From Dysgonomonas sp. UBA5412 (lineage in GTDB: Bacteria > Bacteroidota > Bacteroidia > Bacteroidales > Dysgonomonadaceae): a stretch of DNA of 64,000 nucleotides. The stretch is from the NCBI GenBank assembly GCA_002409595.1, contig DHNQ01000029.1, positions 282,980-346,979 on the forward strand, read 5' to 3'. Below are positions 41,877 to 50,769 of this stretch, in pieces. How positions within the stretch are numbered: position 1 is the first letter of the stretch; the number at the start of each line of letters is the position of its first letter. The notes beneath the pieces are model-generated. The model was not told the origin of the DNA. It was given only the letters and a program-made list of their open reading frames with translations, and made no database searches. Both the position numbers and the translations under genes were made by a program.

Positions 41877-43112
41877 ATGGCAAAAAAGGAAACTAATCAA
41901 TGCTGTTTTTGCGGACGAAGCGAGAAAGAAGTTAACATGCTAATTTCGGGTTTGTCCGCAGACATCTGCGACAGTTGTGCAGAACAAGCATATCAAATTG
42001 TAAAAGAGAGCATAGAAGCTAAAAATAAATCTTCGTTAGGTATAGACAAAGCTAAGCTGCCTGACCCCAAGAAGATTAAAGAATATCTTGACGAATATAT
42101 AATTGGTCAAGACAATGCTAAACGCTATTTAGCTGTAGCCGTATACAATCATTACAAACGCTTACTACAAGAAAAAAATGATGATATTGAGATTGAGAAA
42201 TCAAATATCATACTCGTTGGTCCTACCGGAACGGGCAAAACACTATTAGCCCGCACTATTGCAAAGATGCTTCATGTACCATTTGCCATTGTAGATGCAA
42301 CAGTATTGACTGAAGCCGGATACGTAGGTGAAGATATAGAGAGCATACTTACCCGTCTCCTACAAGCCGCCGACTACGACGTCGCAGCAGCGCAACGAGG
42401 TATCGTGTTCATAGATGAGATTGATAAGATAGCGCGCAAAAGCGACAATCCATCTATTACTCGCGATGTTAGTGGTGAAGGTGTACAACAAGGGCTTCTT
42501 AAACTATTGGAAGGATCTATTGTAAACGTTCCGCCTCAGGGAGGACGCAAACACCCCGACCAGAAAATGATTGCCGTAGATACAAAAAACATTTTGTTCA
42601 TTTGTGGCGGAGCATTTGATGGCATAGAAAGAAAAATAGCTCAACGACTAAACACTAAAGTTGTAGGGTATGCTTCTTCTATGAAAAATCAGGAAGTAGA
42701 CCGAGAGAATATGTTACAGTATGTAGCGCCTCAAGATTTGAAATCTTTTGGACTCATACCGGAAATCATAGGACGACTGCCTATCCTAACATATCTGGAT
42801 GCACTAGACAGGTGTGCTCTTCGCAGAATACTTACCGAACCTAAGAATTCTATAATAAAACAATATGTCAAACTCTTTAGCATGGATAACATCGAGCTTA
42901 CATTTGATGATGACGTATATGAATATATTGTAGATAAAGCTATTGAATATAAACTTGGAGCCAGAGGTCTACGCTCTATTGTAGAAAGCATTATGATGGA
43001 TGCAATGTTTACAACTCCATCCGAAAAGCCGGATCAACTACACATTACAAGACAGTATGCTCAGGAACAACTAGAAAAGTCTCAACTAATTAAACTTAGA
43101 AATTCGCAATAA
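41877..43112 (+). CDS. clpX: ATP-dependent Clp protease ATP-binding subunit ClpX
   Basis: AAA+ unfoldase that feeds ClpP, 411 residues. The N-terminal zinc-binding domain has Cys9, Cys12, Cys31 and Cys34. Walker A GPTGTGKT is near 117-124, Walker B IVFIDEID near 177-184; the RKSDNPSITRDVSGEGVQQ sensor and pore-loop region and the IGF-like loop area follow. Co-transcribed with clpP. Confidence 0.98.
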   Translation: MAKKETNQCCFCGRSEKEVNMLISGLSADICDSCAEQAYQIVKESIEAKNKSSLGIDKAKLPDPKKIKEYLDEYIIGQDNAKRYLAVAVYNHYKRLLQEKNDDIEIEKSNIILVGPTGTGKTLLARTIAKMLHVPFAIVDATVLTEAGYVGEDIESILTRLLQAADYDVAAAQRGIVFIDEIDKIARKSDNPSITRDVSGEGVQQGLLKLLEGSIVNVPPQGGRKHPDQKMIAVDTKNILFICGGAFDGIERKIAQRLNTKVVGYASSMKNQEVDRENMLQYVAPQDLKSFGLIPEIIGRLPILTYLDALDRCALRRILTEPKNSIIKQYVKLFSMDNIELTFDDDVYEYIVDKAIEYKLGARGLRSIVESIMMDAMFTTPSEKPDQLHITRQYAQEQLEKSQLIKLRNSQ

Positions 43113-43148
43113 AGTTTGCTTTTTTCATAAAAAATAGTCTATTTTAAG

Positions 43149-43179
43149 TTGGAGTTTTAGAATTAGGACTTTATCTTCG
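43149..43179 (+). promoter_or_regulatory. Putative promoter of recQ
   Basis: TTGG (43149-43152), 19-bp spacer, TATCTTCG (43172-43179), each one mismatch from consensus, 33 nt before the ATG. Confidence 0.5.
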
Positions 43180-43212
43180 TATTAATCATAATAGCCTATT
43201 TTTTTTATAAAT

Positions 43213-45408
43213 ATGCCTAATCAGAACGATATACTAACCGCTGCTTTAAAGAAGCATTTTGGCTTTGATAAGTTCAAAGGAAACCAAAAGGCAATCATAC
43301 AGAATGTACTGGATGAGAAGGATACCTTTGTATTAATGCCAACAGGCGGAGGAAAGTCGCTTTGTTATCAGTTGCCAGCCTTATTAATGGAGGGGACCGC
43401 CGTAATTATTTCGCCACTCATTGCTCTGATGAAAAATCAGGTAGATGCAATGCGTAATTTTAGTGAAGAGGACGGAGTTGCTCATTTTATCAATTCATCT
43501 CTGAATAAAGCTGCAATAGAACAAGTAAAAAGTGACATTCTTTCGGGAAAAACGAAGCTATTGTATGTGGCTCCGGAATCTCTGACCAAGGAGGATAATA
43601 TAGACTTCTTGCGCCAAATAAAAATATCATTTTATGCAATAGATGAAGCTCATTGTATTTCGGAATGGGGACACGATTTTCGTCCCGAATATCGTCGCAT
43701 ACGCCCGATAGTAGGTGAAATAGGCAAACATCCTATCATAGCACTTACAGCAACAGCTACGCCTAAAGTACAATTGGATATACAAAAAAACTTAGGTATG
43801 ACGGATGCTGATGTATTTAAGGCATCATTCAACAGGGAAAATCTTTTCTATGAAGTAAGAGCAAAAACAAATAATGTAGATAAAGACATCATCAGATTTA
43901 TCAAATCGCAAGGACGTAAATCCGGCATTATTTATTGTCTCAGCAGAAAAAAGGTTGAAGAATTTGCAGAAATACTTCAAACTAATGAAATCAACGCTCT
44001 GCCCTACCATGCAGGATTAGATGCCAATACGCGCTCTGCCAACCAAGACGCTTTTTTGTTGGAAACAGTAGATGTGATTGTAGCAACTATTGCCTTTGGG
44101 ATGGGTATTGACAAACCGGATGTGAGATATGTAATACATTATGATATGCCTAAGAGTTTGGAAGGCTATTATCAGGAAACCGGACGTGCAGGACGAGACG
44201 GCGGTGAAGGAAAATGTATTGCTTTTTATTCGTTCAAAGACTTACAAAAATTAGAAAAATTTATGCAGGGAAAGCCTGTTGCCGAACAAGAGATAGGAAA
44301 ACAACTCCTTCTTGAGACTGCAGCATATGCTGAAACTGCGCTATGCAGAAAAAAAGTTCTTCTTCACTATTTCGGGGAAGAATACAAAGAAAAGAATTGT
44401 GGGAATTGTGACAATTGTGTAAAGCCAAAAAAACAAGTGGAAGCTAAAGATTTATTGTTAACAGCTATTGAAGCTGTAGTTGCGCTAAAGGAAAAATTTA
44501 AGTCGGATTATGTTATTAATGTATTAAGAGGGAAGGAAACCTCAGAGATAGAAACATACGGACATCAGGATCTGGAAGTATTCGGATCGGGCGATGATGC
44601 CGACGAGGATACATGGAATGCTGTTATCCGACAAGCTTTGATAGCCGGGTATTTTGACAAAGACATAGAAAACTATGGGCTATTGAAGGTTACTAAAAAA
44701 GGAAAAGATTTTCTAAAGAAACCAGTCTCGTTCAAGATTACAACGGATGACGATGAAGACATTGTGGATGACGATAATATCGATGATGTAGTCGTAAAAG
44801 GTGGCGGAGGCGGTTCTGCTGTAGATCCGGTTCTATTTTCCATAATGAAAGATCTGCGTAAGAAAATGGCAAAACACAACAATGTGCCTCCATACGTAAT
44901 TTTTCAAGATCCATCCTTAGAGGCTATGGCTACAATTTATCCTATCACAATGGATGAGTTGCAGAATATACCGGGCGTGGGAGCCGGTAAAGCAAAAAGA
45001 TATGGAGCAGAATTCTTACAAATAATAAAGAAACACGTTGACGAAAACGAAATAGAGCGTCCTGAAGATTTACGTGTAAGAACAGTAGCAAACAAATCGA
45101 AACTAAAAGTTGCAATCGTACAAGCGATTGATAGAAAAGTCGCTCTAGACGATCTTGCAGAATCGAAAGGAATTGATTTTATCGAATTATTGAGCGAAGT
45201 AGAAGCAATTGTATATTCAGGAACTAAAATAAATATAGATTACTTCTTGCGTGAGGTTATTGACGAAGACCATTTAGAAGATATATTCCTATATTTTAAA
45301 GAAGCAGAGTCTGACGATTTGGAAGAGGCCATAAATGAATTAGGAGAATACTCCGAAGATGAAATTCGTTTGGTACGAATCAAATTTATATCGGATATGG
45401 CTAATTAA
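43213..45408 (+). CDS. recQ: ATP-dependent DNA helicase RecQ
   Basis: 3'-5' helicase for recombination repair and replication-fork processing. The 731 residues include helicase motif I MPTGGGKSLCYQ (about 43-54), DEAH box IDEAHCISEW near 143-152, motif VI QETGRAGRDG, the RQC zinc-binding cysteines (CRKK, CGNCDNC) with a winged helix, and an HRDC domain near 540-615. An acidic/glycine linker (DDDEDIVDDDNIDD, GGGGGS) precedes HRDC and a C-terminal extension (about 620-731) exceeds the 610-residue E. coli enzyme. It is followed by coaD after 4 bp. Confidence 0.96.
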   Translation: MPNQNDILTAALKKHFGFDKFKGNQKAIIQNVLDEKDTFVLMPTGGGKSLCYQLPALLMEGTAVIISPLIALMKNQVDAMRNFSEEDGVAHFINSSLNKAAIEQVKSDILSGKTKLLYVAPESLTKEDNIDFLRQIKISFYAIDEAHCISEWGHDFRPEYRRIRPIVGEIGKHPIIALTATATPKVQLDIQKNLGMTDADVFKASFNRENLFYEVRAKTNNVDKDIIRFIKSQGRKSGIIYCLSRKKVEEFAEILQTNEINALPYHAGLDANTRSANQDAFLLETVDVIVATIAFGMGIDKPDVRYVIHYDMPKSLEGYYQETGRAGRDGGEGKCIAFYSFKDLQKLEKFMQGKPVAEQEIGKQLLLETAAYAETALCRKKVLLHYFGEEYKEKNCGNCDNCVKPKKQVEAKDLLLTAIEAVVALKEKFKSDYVINVLRGKETSEIETYGHQDLEVFGSGDDADEDTWNAVIRQALIAGYFDKDIENYGLLKVTKKGKDFLKKPVSFKITTDDDEDIVDDDNIDDVVVKGGGGGSAVDPVLFSIMKDLRKKMAKHNNVPPYVIFQDPSLEAMATIYPITMDELQNIPGVGAGKAKRYGAEFLQIIKKHVDENEIERPEDLRVRTVANKSKLKVAIVQAIDRKVALDDLAESKGIDFIELLSEVEAIVYSGTKINIDYFLREVIDEDHLEDIFLYFKEAESDDLEEAINELGEYSEDEIRLVRIKFISDMAN

Positions 45409-45412
45409 CAAA

Positions 45413-45886
45413 ATGAAGAAAAAAGCAATATTTCCGGGGACATTCGATCCTTTCACGATAGGACATTATTCTTTAGTAAGACGATCTCTCGAATTAGTAG
45501 ATGAGATCGTTATTGCTATTGGAAAAAATGATGCAAAAACAAGTTTTTTCACATTAGAGCATCGTATTGACATGATAAAGTCTATATATAAAGACGATAA
45601 ACGAGTATCAGTCGGGACATACGATAGTCTGACCGTCGATTTTGCTAAAACAGTAGATGCTTCATTCATAATGAGAGGGATTCGTTCTGTAAACGATTTT
45701 GAATATGAAAAAACAATTGCAGATATGAATCGCAAAATATCAGGAATAGAGACATTCATTCTGTTTACCGAACCAGAACTTACACATATAAGCTCCACAA
45801 TAGTGCGCGAACTTCTCAGATATGGACATGATGTCAGTGAATTTGTACCTAAAGAAATGGTATTAAATATACCCGACAGGAAATAA
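45413..45886 (+). CDS. coaD: Phosphopantetheine adenylyltransferase
   Basis: Penultimate step of coenzyme A synthesis, 4'-phosphopantetheine to dephospho-CoA. From ATG 45413 the protein is 157 residues and starts with the family N-terminus MKKKAIFPGTFDPFTIGH (T/HxGH motif at 15-18). ISSTIVREL near 125-133 is the second nucleotidyltransferase signature. A longer in-frame start at 45359 would overlap recQ by 50 bp and is rejected. Close spacing to recQ suggests co-transcription. Confidence 0.97.
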   Translation: MKKKAIFPGTFDPFTIGHYSLVRRSLELVDEIVIAIGKNDAKTSFFTLEHRIDMIKSIYKDDKRVSVGTYDSLTVDFAKTVDASFIMRGIRSVNDFEYEKTIADMNRKISGIETFILFTEPELTHISSTIVRELLRYGHDVSEFVPKEMVLNIPDRK

Positions 45887-45943
45887 GTTTAAACTTTCAC
45901 GTGATAAGTTCTGTTTATCTATAAAACCAGTGAAATATAAAAT

Positions 45944-47554
45944 ATGAAAAGAGTTATAATTTCGGCTCTAAGCTTTTTTGTTATCTTAAGTGTCTCGGCA
46001 CAGTTCAGAATGAGTGAAGGCTCAAAGAAGGTAGCTACAACAATGGCTATTATAGAAAATATGTACGTAGATAATGTAGATGACGAAAAGCTTTCCGAAG
46101 ATGCTATAAAGGCACTATTAGAGAAATTAGATCCTCATTCTACATACATTAGTACCGACGAAGTAAAAGAGATGAATGAGCCTTTAGAAGGAAACTTTGA
46201 TGGTATAGGTATCTCTTTTAACATGCTAACCGACACTCTTTATATTATAGAAACGATTCCCGGTGGACCATCTGAAAAGGTAGGATTACGAGCAGGGGAT
46301 AAAATAATGTATGTAAACGACACTTTAATTGCAGGACAGAAGCGATCGAACAAAGACATTATGTCTCGACTTAAAGGTCCTAAAGGGACGACTGTTAATG
46401 TAAAAGTATTACGCAGAGGAGTTCCTGAATTGTTAGATTTTAAAATAACCAGAGCTAAAATCCCTATTTATAGTATTGATGCAACCTACATGTTAGACAA
46501 AAATACAGGTTATATCCGCATAAGTAGATTTGGTGCTACTACCACAAAAGAGTTTCAGGAATCTCTCGCTAAATTGAAAAAAGAAGGAATGGAGAATCTG
46601 ATACTCGACTTAGAAAGTAATGGTGGTGGATATATGGCTCCAGCTATCGACTTGTCGGATGAATTTTTAGATAAAGGAAAACTTATTGTATACACAGAAG
46701 GTTTACGCCAACCAAGAAGGGATGAGATTTCGACAGAAAAAGGTTCGTTCGAAAAAGGGAAACTTGTAATTCTGATTAATGAGGGTTCTGCATCGGCTAG
46801 CGAAATTCTGTCTGGAGCTATACAAGATTGGGACAGAGGTGTTATTGTCGGACGAAGAAGTTTTGGTAAAGGATTGGTTCAGAGACAAATCCCATTGCCT
46901 GACAATTCGATGATACGACTTACTGTGGCTCGCTATTATACTCCTACCGGACGTTCTATTCAAAAGCCATACACAAGTGGCGACCTCATGTCGTATAATA
47001 TGGATGTGATAGACAGATATAACAAGGGGGAAATGATGCATGCAGATAGTATCCATTTTCCAGACTCTCTTAAATATAAAACATTGGTCAATGAAAGGAT
47101 TGTATATGGAGGTGGTGGCATAATGCCTGATTACTTTGTGCCTTTAGATACGACCAGTTATTCTGTTTATGCCCGCAATATAGTAAACAGAGGCATTGTG
47201 TATAAAGTTGCCTATGGGGAAGTTGATAATCATAGAGATGAGATAAAAAATTCGTATCCGACAAAAGAAGAGTTTTTCAAAAAGTATGTTGTTCCTCAAT
47301 CCCTTCTGGACAAAGTTATTGCAGCCGGAGAAGAAGAAAAAATAGCATATAACGAAGAAGAATTTAATAAATCGAAAAATATCATTACAACGCAACTAAA
47401 AGCATTATTAGCGAGAGATATTTATGACATGGAGACATCTATTAAAATCTTTAATGAGAACAGCGATACTTATCAAAAAGCTTATCAAATAATACATGAT
47501 GACAACATGTATAACGGATTACTCAATGGAAAGAAGTATAAGTATAAGAAATAG
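45944..47554 (+). CDS. S41-family C-terminal processing peptidase
   Basis: 536 residues, exported: signal peptide about 1-20 (ISALSFFVILSVSAQ). A PDZ domain (about 85-165, with GPSEKVGLRAGDKI) precedes the S41 catalytic core, where the nucleophile is in NEGSASASEIL and the general-base Lys in GRRSFGKGLVQ. Relatives (CtpA/Prc) trim periplasmic and membrane proteins by their C-termini. The C-terminal 130 residues form a helical extension common in Bacteroidota members. Confidence 0.94.
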   Translation: MKRVIISALSFFVILSVSAQFRMSEGSKKVATTMAIIENMYVDNVDDEKLSEDAIKALLEKLDPHSTYISTDEVKEMNEPLEGNFDGIGISFNMLTDTLYIIETIPGGPSEKVGLRAGDKIMYVNDTLIAGQKRSNKDIMSRLKGPKGTTVNVKVLRRGVPELLDFKITRAKIPIYSIDATYMLDKNTGYIRISRFGATTTKEFQESLAKLKKEGMENLILDLESNGGGYMAPAIDLSDEFLDKGKLIVYTEGLRQPRRDEISTEKGSFEKGKLVILINEGSASASEILSGAIQDWDRGVIVGRRSFGKGLVQRQIPLPDNSMIRLTVARYYTPTGRSIQKPYTSGDLMSYNMDVIDRYNKGEMMHADSIHFPDSLKYKTLVNERIVYGGGGIMPDYFVPLDTTSYSVYARNIVNRGIVYKVAYGEVDNHRDEIKNSYPTKEEFFKKYVVPQSLLDKVIAAGEEEKIAYNEEEFNKSKNIITTQLKALLARDIYDMETSIKIFNENSDTYQKAYQIIHDDNMYNGLLNGKKYKYKK

Positions 47555-47578
47555 AATATTTAATAACACACACGATAT

Positions 47579-47613
47579 AAAAAGACCTGCTTCTCTCAAG
47601 AAGCAGGTCTTTT
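47579..47613. terminator. Bidirectional terminator
   Basis: AAAGACCTGCTTC / GAAGCAGGTCTTT (13 bp) with a 6-nt loop between the convergent S41 and DUF4834 genes. Confidence 0.9.
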
Positions 47614-47636
47614 ATTGCTAAATAGGAAATGAGAAC

Positions 47637-47885
47637 TTAATCTTTTATTTCCTCATATTTTACATATTCTCCTTCATCTTTGGAGAAGACCTTTTTATTA
47701 TTTGCCTGATAAGATTTATCAGTATTTCTTCCATCGTGAGAATTAGATTTATTATTATATGCCGAATATCCTGTTTGAGAAGAGGATTTTCCAAATATAA
47801 AAGACCCTACCCCTTTTAGAATGGATAGAAGAAACATTACTCCAAAAATAGCTATGGAAAATATTAAGAATAGGACGAATGTCAT
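47637..47885 (-). CDS. DUF4834-like small membrane protein
   Basis: 82 residues: one N-terminal transmembrane helix (about 3-22, FVLFLIFSIAIFGVMFLL), then a short amphipathic segment and a hydrophilic Ser/Asn/Lys-rich tail ending in DEGEYVKYEEIKD. The pattern fits the Bacteroidota family DUF4834, whose function is unknown. It has its own position opposite the S41 peptidase gene, and real coding character is supported by the conserved-looking acidic C-terminus and the shared terminator. Confidence 0.75.
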   Translation of the reverse strand: MTFVLFLIFSIAIFGVMFLLSILKGVGSFIFGKSSSQTGYSAYNNKSNSHDGRNTDKSYQANNKKVFSKDEGEYVKYEEIKD

Positions 47886-48013
47886 TTTATTTCAGATTTT
47901 ATTGTTAGTAACTTGTCAAATATAATGTGCTTAATACAAATATAACAATGAAAGATACTTTTAGTAAAAGAGTTTCATGTTATTTAACAAGAGTTTGTTA
48001 TCGTAAACAATAA

Positions 48014-48595
48014 TCAAAATACAGCAAGAGTCCTTTCAGCCAGAATCGTGTGTTGAGCTAAGATACTACAACCAATAAGAATAAGAATAATACCTCCGGC
48101 TATATTAATTTGCATATTATATCTCTGACCGGCTTTGCAACCAAATATTATACCGAACGAAGACATGGCAAACGTTACGATCCCAATAATAAAAGCAGGT
48201 ATCAATATCGGTACATTGACGAGGGACAAAGATAGTCCGACTGCTGTTGCATCTATACTAGTTGCAATAGCTAGGCTAAGCATCACTTTAAAGCTCAAAG
48301 GATTGAAAGGACAACTATCCACCTCTTTAAGGCTACTGATAATAACCCTAGCTCCTAAAAAAAACAGGATTCCAAAAGAAAACCAGTGATCATACTGATC
48401 TATATAGCGAGCAAATGTAGAACCAATCAACCATCCGAATATAGTAAGCCCCATCTGAATAAAAGCCAACATTCCAGCTATTTTTAGAATATTGATACCT
48501 CGATAGTTACCCATCACAGCACCACTGGTCAAAGCAATTACCAGACTATCCATAGACAGACCGACTGCTAACGCAAACATCTGAATCATATCCAC
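48014..48595 (-). CDS. mntP: Manganese efflux pump MntP family
   Basis: 193-residue membrane protein with six predicted spans in two repeats, the DUF204/MntP fold. The paired acidic motifs GLSMDSLVIALTSG (span 1) and ATSIDATAVGLSLSL (span 4) carry the conserved Asp residues needed for Mn2+ export. It overlaps the upstream nitroreductase gene by 10 bp, so the two form an operon. No yybP-ykoY-type Mn riboswitch is recognisable upstream of either gene. Confidence 0.9.
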   Translation of the reverse strand: MDMIQMFALAVGLSMDSLVIALTSGAVMGNYRGINILKIAGMLAFIQMGLTIFGWLIGSTFARYIDQYDHWFSFGILFFLGARVIISSLKEVDSCPFNPLSFKVMLSLAIATSIDATAVGLSLSLVNVPILIPAFIIGIVTFAMSSFGIIFGCKAGQRYNMQINIAGGIILILIGCSILAQHTILAERTLAVF

Positions 48596-49107
48596 TCTGT
48601 TATTTCTGATAAAGGCTTCCGATTCTTTTCCTCCGGCAAAGAGCTTTTATCTATATCAATATATCCTAAAGGGAATATAGCAATAGGTTCAACATTATCT
48701 GATAAGTCAAGAGCATCCTTTAATATCTGAGGGTCGAAATTACACACCCAGCAAGTACCCAACCCTACTTCACTTGCAGCCAAACAAATATGCTCTGCCG
48801 AAATAGCTGCATCAACATCTCCGAAATCTTTATTGTCAAATTTAGATCTCTTCCATGCTATATCAGAATCTTTACAAACAATGATATACATAGGTGCAGT
48901 CTTAAACCATTGACGGTCGTAGGATGCTTGCATCCTCTCAATAATTACCTTTGAGGTTAAAACGTAAAACTTCCAAGGCTGTAGATTACAAGCCGAAGGT
49001 GCTAAACGTGCACACTCCAGAATATAATCGACCTTCTCTTTTTCAACCTGTAAAGAATGATAAGCCCTAACCGAATAGCGACTTTCGATAAGTTCTTTTA
49101 GTTTCAT
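48586..49107 (-). CDS. Nitroreductase-family protein
   Basis: 173-residue FMN-binding flavoprotein of the nitroreductase fold. The N-terminal FMN-phosphate motif ESRYSVRAYH (about 8-17), SACNLQPWKFYV (about 38-49) and the C-terminal GLGTCWVCNF and FPLGYID segments are typical. Physiological substrate unknown; family members reduce quinones, nitro compounds or flavins. Start overlap links it to the downstream mntP-type gene. Confidence 0.92.
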   Translation of the reverse strand: MKLKELIESRYSVRAYHSLQVEKEKVDYILECARLAPSACNLQPWKFYVLTSKVIIERMQASYDRQWFKTAPMYIIVCKDSDIAWKRSKFDNKDFGDVDAAISAEHICLAASEVGLGTCWVCNFDPQILKDALDLSDNVEPIAIFPLGYIDIDKSSLPEEKNRKPLSEITEWI

Positions 49108-49162
49108 TAGTGATCTGATCTTGAGTCCCTTTATAAAAAAAGGACTATTTATTTATATATAG

Positions 49163-49187
49163 AAAATGCCGGAGCAAAACCGGCATT
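49163..49187 (-). terminator. Terminator of the GT2 gene
   Basis: AATGCCGG / CCGGCATT (8 bp) with a 7-nt loop and T-rich tail on the minus strand, 4 bp beyond the GT2 stop. Confidence 0.85.
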
Positions 49188-49191
49188 AGTG

Positions 49192-50142
49192 TTATAGTTC
49201 TTCTACAATTTTATAATCATTTCGCGCAGTAGAGTTTCGGGATACAATTTCACCCAAGAAACCTGCTAAAAACAATTGCGTCCCCAATAGCATCATTGTA
49301 AGAGCTATATAAAAATAAGGAGAATTAGTTACCAAAGGATGAGACAATCCTTGACTGATTGCATACAGTTTGCTTGCACCCACTACAATAATAGCTATAA
49401 AGCCTAATATAAACATAACTGTGCCCCATAGTCCAAAAAAGTGCATCGGCTTACGCCCAAACACTGACAGAAACCAGAGAGTAAGCAAATCTAAGTATCC
49501 ATTTACAAAACGGCTCAATCCGGCAAATTTACTTTTTCCATATTTCCTTGCCTGATGATGTACCACTTTTTCTCCTATCTTCCTATATCCTGCTATACGT
49601 GCCAAATATGGGATATAGCGATGCATGTCATTATATATCTCTATACTTTTTACAACGTCTTTACGATATGCCTTTAATCCACAATTGAAATCATGTAATT
49701 TCACACCCGACACTTTGCGCGCTGTGGCATTAAACAATTTAGTAGGAATAGTTTTAGACAAAGGATCGTATCGCTTTTTTTTCCATCCGGAAACCAAGTC
49801 ATATCCATCATCTACAATCATCTTATATAAAGCCGGTATCTCGTCGGGACTATCTTGCAGATCGGCATCCATTGTTATCACAACATCTCCTTCTACTCTC
49901 TGAAATGCACAATGTAAGGCAGGAGACTTACCATAATTCCTCTGGAAGCGAATTGCCTTCACCTCAGGAAACGATTTTTGCAGATCTGATATAATTTTCC
50001 ACGAGTGGTCTGTACTTCCATCATCTACAAAGATTATTTCGTAAGAAAATTTATTCTCCTCCATCACACGCTTTATCCAAGCATGAAGCTCTAGGATAGA
50101 CTCTTCTTCATTAAGCAAAGGTATGACAACAGATATATTCAT
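49192..50142 (-). CDS. Family 2 glycosyltransferase, polyprenyl-phosphate type
   Basis: 316 residues. The N-terminal GT-A domain contains VVIPLLNEEES (about 4-14), FVDDGSTDHSW (about 38-48) and the metal-binding DADLQD (about 95-100). Two C-terminal transmembrane helices (about 233-255 and 266-292) place it at the inner membrane. Relatives (DPM1, GtrB, ArnC) transfer a sugar to undecaprenyl phosphate for surface polysaccharide or lipid A modification. It begins 12 bp after the DUF4199 gene, and that spacing suggests an operon. Confidence 0.93.
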   Translation of the reverse strand: MNISVVIPLLNEEESILELHAWIKRVMEENKFSYEIIFVDDGSTDHSWKIISDLQKSFPEVKAIRFQRNYGKSPALHCAFQRVEGDVVITMDADLQDSPDEIPALYKMIVDDGYDLVSGWKKKRYDPLSKTIPTKLFNATARKVSGVKLHDFNCGLKAYRKDVVKSIEIYNDMHRYIPYLARIAGYRKIGEKVVHHQARKYGKSKFAGLSRFVNGYLDLLTLWFLSVFGRKPMHFFGLWGTVMFILGFIAIIVVGASKLYAISQGLSHPLVTNSPYFYIALTMMLLGTQLFLAGFLGEIVSRNSTARNDYKIVEEL

Positions 50143-50154
50143 CTAATAAATCGA

Positions 50155-50691
50155 CTATTTATCGTTACTTATTTTCGTATTAACCAAGAACGCCATTAAT
50201 AATCCTAACATCAAGCCTAATAAAGTATTCTTTATAAATTCTGATACGATATATATAGGCTGTGAAGAAAATATATTTTCTAAAATCTCTTTCTGATCTG
50301 GCGGATTAGGTAAGTTTTCGATCATATTCATTACAGGTGCGATCATACTAGCAAAAAATGAAGGATCTATAAATTTGTAATGAGCATATATTATTACCGC
50401 CTCGAAAAAAGAAGCGAAAAAACACACCAAAGTAACAAACAGAATACAGGACAACACTCCTTTTGGATGTTCCGGATCAAGGCTTTTGTATTTGAATGTA
50501 AAGATATAAATCAGTAGAAATGTACCTACATTCAACAAATAGAATATGTATATAAAAATGTGATCAGAAAAACCTGATCCAATCAAAAATAAATACTTCA
50601 CCATCCAAAACACACCTAAAATAGCCCCATAGTGCATAGCGTATTTAATAAGAGATGTGCCTTTTTCTTTTATATCCGAGTTACCAATCAT
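50155..50691 (-). CDS. DUF4199 membrane protein
   Basis: 178 residues with four to five predicted transmembrane segments (about 15-33, 40-60, 72-95, 145-165) and the family-like amphipathic stretch before the last span. DUF4199 is confined mainly to Bacteroidota and its function is unknown; it is often next to a GT2 gene as here. ATG 50691 is chosen over an in-frame start at 50751 because the -7 box (50699-50706) lies between them and the longer start would reach into the 44-bp palindrome. Confidence 0.85.
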   Translation of the reverse strand: MIGNSDIKEKGTSLIKYAMHYGAILGVFWMVKYLFLIGSGFSDHIFIYIFYLLNVGTFLLIYIFTFKYKSLDPEHPKGVLSCILFVTLVCFFASFFEAVIIYAHYKFIDPSFFASMIAPVMNMIENLPNPPDQKEILENIFSSQPIYIVSEFIKNTLLGLMLGLLMAFLVNTKISNDK

Positions 50692-50698
50692 TATGGTG

Positions 50699-50706
50699 CA
50701 AATGTA
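50699..50706 (-). promoter_or_regulatory. -7 promoter box abutting the DUF4199 gene start
   Basis: TACATTTG on the minus strand (CAAATGTA on plus) ends 7 nt before the ATG at 50691. Confidence 0.6.
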
Positions 50707-50718
50707 AGAAATTTGTTC

Positions 50719-50762
50719 AAAAGAAATAAGTGCAAATCCTAGGATTTGCACTTATTTCTTTT
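50719..50762. terminator. 44-bp perfect palindrome, terminator of lon
   Basis: The left half AAAAGAAATAAGTGCAAATC plus CT is followed without spacer by its exact reverse complement. It ends 7 bp beyond the lon stop on the minus strand and is followed by T residues in that direction. It also covers the upstream part of the DUF4199 promoter. Confidence 0.85.
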
Positions 50763-50769
50763 TATTCAC

